The position numbers were made by a program, and so were the translations under genes. DNA of 15,001 bases from JBBRFH01 sp038224615. Its GTDB lineage: Bacteria; Planctomycetota; Phycisphaerae; Tepidisphaerales; Tepidisphaeraceae. Shown in pieces: positions 13,150 through 15,001 of the stretch. How positions within the stretch are numbered: position 1 is the first letter of the stretch; every line of letters begins with the position of its first letter. Where the stretch lies: assembly GCA_038224615.1 (NCBI GenBank), contig JBBRFH010000056.1, forward strand, positions 1 to 15,001, written 5' to 3'. Under the pieces are notes generated by a model. That model was not told the origin of the DNA. It saw only the letters and a program-made list of their open reading frames with translations, and did not search any database.

Positions 13150-14484
13150 TTACAGCGCCAGTTGGAACTGCCCGCGGAGGACGACCTGGTTGTCGTCCGA
13201 AGCGAGGATGTCCGCCCCGCCGTCGCCCACCGGGGCGCCGTTCGGCAGGTAGGTCAGGTCCATCGTGAACTTGGCGTTGTGGCCGTAGAAGTAGTAGTTG
13301 GCGCCCACGGTGATCTCGTGGACGGTGTCCTCGACGCCGACGGCGAGGGTGTCGAACGAAGTGTAGCCGTAGCGAACGAACGGCTCGATCTTGTCATCCG
13401 GCGACCAGGCGACCTGGACGAGCGCGCCCCAGTCGTTGCCCGAGGTGCCGCCGCTGACATCGGAGTAGCGGCCGTTGACGGCGCCGTAGAACGACCAGTT
13501 GCTCGCCAGCTTGTACAGCGCATCGGCGGTGTAGCGGATGGTGTTCTTGGTGCCCGCGTTGGCCTGCTCGCCTTCGGTGTAGTCGACGCCAAGGCCGATC
13601 GACAGCGAATCGGTTTCGACACGTGCGGCGCTGAAATCATTCAGAGCCTTCCAATCGCCGAACACGAGGTACTCCGCGCGGGCGGCGACGCCGTAGTTCT
13701 GGTCCAGGCCGGTGGGCGGGTCCTGGAAGTTGTTGTTGGAGGAGATCGCGCCGTCGGTGAACGCGAACTCACCCTTGATCGGGCCGCCGTTGTCATAGAT
13801 CAGGCTGGCGCCCTGGACGAAGTTGTCACCGCCGAAGAACACATCGGTCTGGTAGCTGCGCTCGGTGGAGAGCAGCGCCGTCGAGCTGGTGAGCGACTCG
13901 CGGTTGAGCGGGTCCTTGAACTGCCCGGCGCGGACTGCAAAATCTTCGGACAGCTTGTACTTGACCCAGCCCTCTTCGAGCACCGGGGTGCCGGTGCTGC
14001 GGCTGGTGCCCCAGAGGAAGTTGTAGGTCAGGTCCTTGGAAAACAGGTTGCCCTGCATGCCGAACTTCATACGGCGAAGCTCGAAGCCGTTCTGGAAGTC
14101 GTCGTTGCCCGAGGGGTCTTCGCCTTGGCGCCAACTGGTGATGTTGCGGAACTGGAACTGGAAGCCCGGCTTGAACATGAACTTTCCATCGGCCGAACCG
14201 ATGAAGAGCTTCTTGCCGTCCCAGCCCGCGGTGACGCCGCCGGCCTGGAGGAGCTGGCTACGACGCTGAGCGTCGTCGAGCACCTTCGCGGTGGCGGCAT
14301 TTTGATCCGCCGCCGACGCCTCGCGGGCCTCGATCCGGTTGATCTGCTTCTGCATCGCCTCGACCTGCGTCCGCAGTTCGGCGGCCGAAGGCTCGTCCGC
14401 GCGCGCCATGGCGCCCGTACCCATCAACACAGCGGCCGCAGCCGCTGCACACGCCGCGTTGTTCTTCAAAAATCGCTCTAACAT
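13150..14484 (-). CDS. Outer-membrane porin, OprP/OprO family (second copy)
   Basis: 444 residues from ATG 14484, which has AAGGAG 6 bases upstream; the longer open frame to 14610 lacks a ribosome site. It has a Sec signal peptide (MLERFLKNNAACAAAAAAVLMGTGAMARA, cut near residue 29) and a coiled-coil segment at about 31-75 (AELRTQVEAMQKQINRIEAR). Barrel strands start with SADGKFMFKPGFQFQFRNIT and ELRRMKFGMQGNLF, and the chain ends GQFQLAL with a terminal Leu instead of the usual Phe. The order of motifs matches the first porin throughout (RSQLLQ..G.TAG, FGDW, PNGAPV near the end), so the two are paralogues from an old duplication. It encodes a passive channel of the outer membrane; the substrate is unknown. 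It is monocistronic, with a strong terminator downstream. Confidence 0.88.
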   Translation of the reverse strand: MLERFLKNNAACAAAAAAVLMGTGAMARADEPSAAELRTQVEAMQKQINRIEAREASAADQNAATAKVLDDAQRRSQLLQAGGVTAGWDGKKLFIGSADGKFMFKPGFQFQFRNITSWRQGEDPSGNDDFQNGFELRRMKFGMQGNLFSKDLTYNFLWGTSRSTGTPVLEEGWVKYKLSEDFAVRAGQFKDPLNRESLTSSTALLSTERSYQTDVFFGGDNFVQGASLIYDNGGPIKGEFAFTDGAISSNNNFQDPPTGLDQNYGVAARAEYLVFGDWKALNDFSAARVETDSLSIGLGVDYTEGEQANAGTKNTIRYTADALYKLASNWSFYGAVNGRYSDVSGGTSGNDWGALVQVAWSPDDKIEPFVRYGYTSFDTLAVGVEDTVHEITVGANYYFYGHNAKFTMDLTYLPNGAPVGDGGADILASDDNQVVLRGQFQLAL

Positions 14485-14622
14485 TCGTATCTCCTTCTTG
14501 TGCGGCATCGTTGCGACGCCGTCCCTGTGAAGTTGCGCCCGGGTCGCCATGACCCGTGGTCCGCCGACCGCCCGTCCAAGTCGGCTCCCTGCGCCGACCG
14601 GGTCGAGCACGCCGACCGATGC

Positions 14623-14643
14623 GACGAATTATTAAGACGAATT
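14623..14643 (-). promoter_or_regulatory. Direct-repeat candidate operator upstream of second porin
   Basis: GACGAATT occurs twice (14623-14630 and 14636-14643), separated by ATTAA, giving a 13-base period in an AT-rich patch about 140 bases upstream of the porin ATG. On the minus strand TTAATAAT overlaps it as a possible -10; no good -35 is seen. Apart from this and the dispersed repeat, 14485-14858 holds nothing recognisable. Confidence 0.35.
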
Positions 14644-14724
14644 CGAGCATTGGATTGGCGGGAGGTGAGCGCTGCGCTAAGACCGCCTTGTGCGGCCAAA
14701 TAGCTCGAAAGCGACTCACACCGT

Positions 14725-14850
14725 TGTCATCCTGAGCGAAGCGAAGGATCTACTGTCACTGTCGAGGACCGCGCGCTAACCGGTGGGCCTTGCCGCGGCA
14801 GGTAGATCCTTCGCTGCGATCAGGATGACATCAACGACTCAGGATGACAT
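14725..14850. repeat. Dispersed palindromic repeat (GTCATCCTGAGCGAAG type)
   Basis: The left arm 14725-14753 (TGTCATCCTGAGCGAAGCG... to GATCTAC) and right arm 14802-14830 are an imperfect inverted repeat. A third partial end, CTCAGGATGACAT, follows at 14839-14851. Sequences of this kind recur between genes in many soil and aquatic bacterial genomes (from memory). It is non-coding and sits between the partial gene and the porin promoter. Confidence 0.8.
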
Positions 14851-14858
14851 CGCCGCCG

Positions 14859-15001
14859 TTACGGCAGCGCGCGGAACGGCGGGAGCTTTTGGGCTTCCAT
14901 CTCGGCCTTGAGCGCTTCGACGGCCATCTGCACCGCGTGGCCGTCGGCGTACCCCACGTTCAACTTCGGCGTGCCGGCGGGGAGAAGTTCGTAGATGACG
15001 A
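14859..15001 (-). CDS. C-terminal end of an unidentified protein (partial)
   Basis: Minus-strand frame entering from the right edge and ending with TAA at 14859-14861; 46 residues are visible. The segment YELLPAGTPKLNVGYADGHAVQM resembles the end of planctomycete pseudopilin-like (DUF1559/H-X9-DG) and related proteins, which close with a 'N-V-x-(F/Y)-x-D-G-H' strand. A helical tail EALKAEMEAQKLPPFRALP follows. Codon use is normal for the window. Family assignment is tentative because most of the gene is outside. Confidence 0.6.
   Translation of the reverse strand, partial: VIYELLPAGTPKLNVGYADGHAVQMAVEALKAEMEAQKLPPFRALP

Noticed and set aside
12896..13252. 118-codon plus-strand frame
   Set aside because: It crosses two terminator hairpins and the end of the second porin gene; no ribosome site or recognisable domain.

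Overview
The window is high-GC chromosomal DNA that most likely comes from a planctomycete, probably of the Phycisphaerae. Three things suggest this: the E-x-R-R-L-L type N-terminus on a large exported RTX-repeat protein, two porins of the OprP/OprO type, and palindromic intergenic repeats of the 'accacagat...' and 'gtcatcctgagcgaag...' kinds. This is inference from sequence style; no rRNA or tRNA gene is present to settle it. No phage, IS transposase or CRISPR array was seen.

Layout, left to right. dnaX (DNA polymerase III tau/gamma, minus strand, 3' end cut by the window edge) is divergent from a 111-residue one-TM protein, which is followed by a nitrilase-family omega-amidase-like gene (plus). 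A hairpin terminator separates the amidase from a convergent 636-residue RTX-repeat exported protein (minus), which appears to have a promoter and a leader of about 200 nt rich in hairpins. Next come an uncharacterised HRREGDF-motif protein (minus), a small secreted protein with a possible attenuator in its leader (plus), a composite palindromic repeat, and a six-TM protein (plus). A near-perfect 29-bp inverted repeat lies between that gene and a convergent minus-strand block: a lipoprotein, then a translationally coupled NatA/NatB-like ABC exporter pair. A second copy of the composite repeat follows. The right end carries two paralogous minus-strand outer-membrane porins, each with its own Shine-Dalgarno sequence and terminator, then a third dispersed-repeat type, and the C-terminal end of another minus-strand gene that enters from the right edge.

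Functional picture: one core replication gene, and otherwise mostly cell-envelope functions (two porins, an ABC-2 exporter, a lipoprotein, an RTX surface or secreted protein, a membrane protein). There is no defence or biosynthetic cluster. The most interesting signals are regulatory: an A9 slippery run in dnaX at the place where the short gamma form would be made, promoter -10 boxes so close to some ATGs that the mRNAs look leaderless, a possible terminator/antiterminator switch, AT-rich palindromes in a porin promoter, and several long palindromic intergenic elements.
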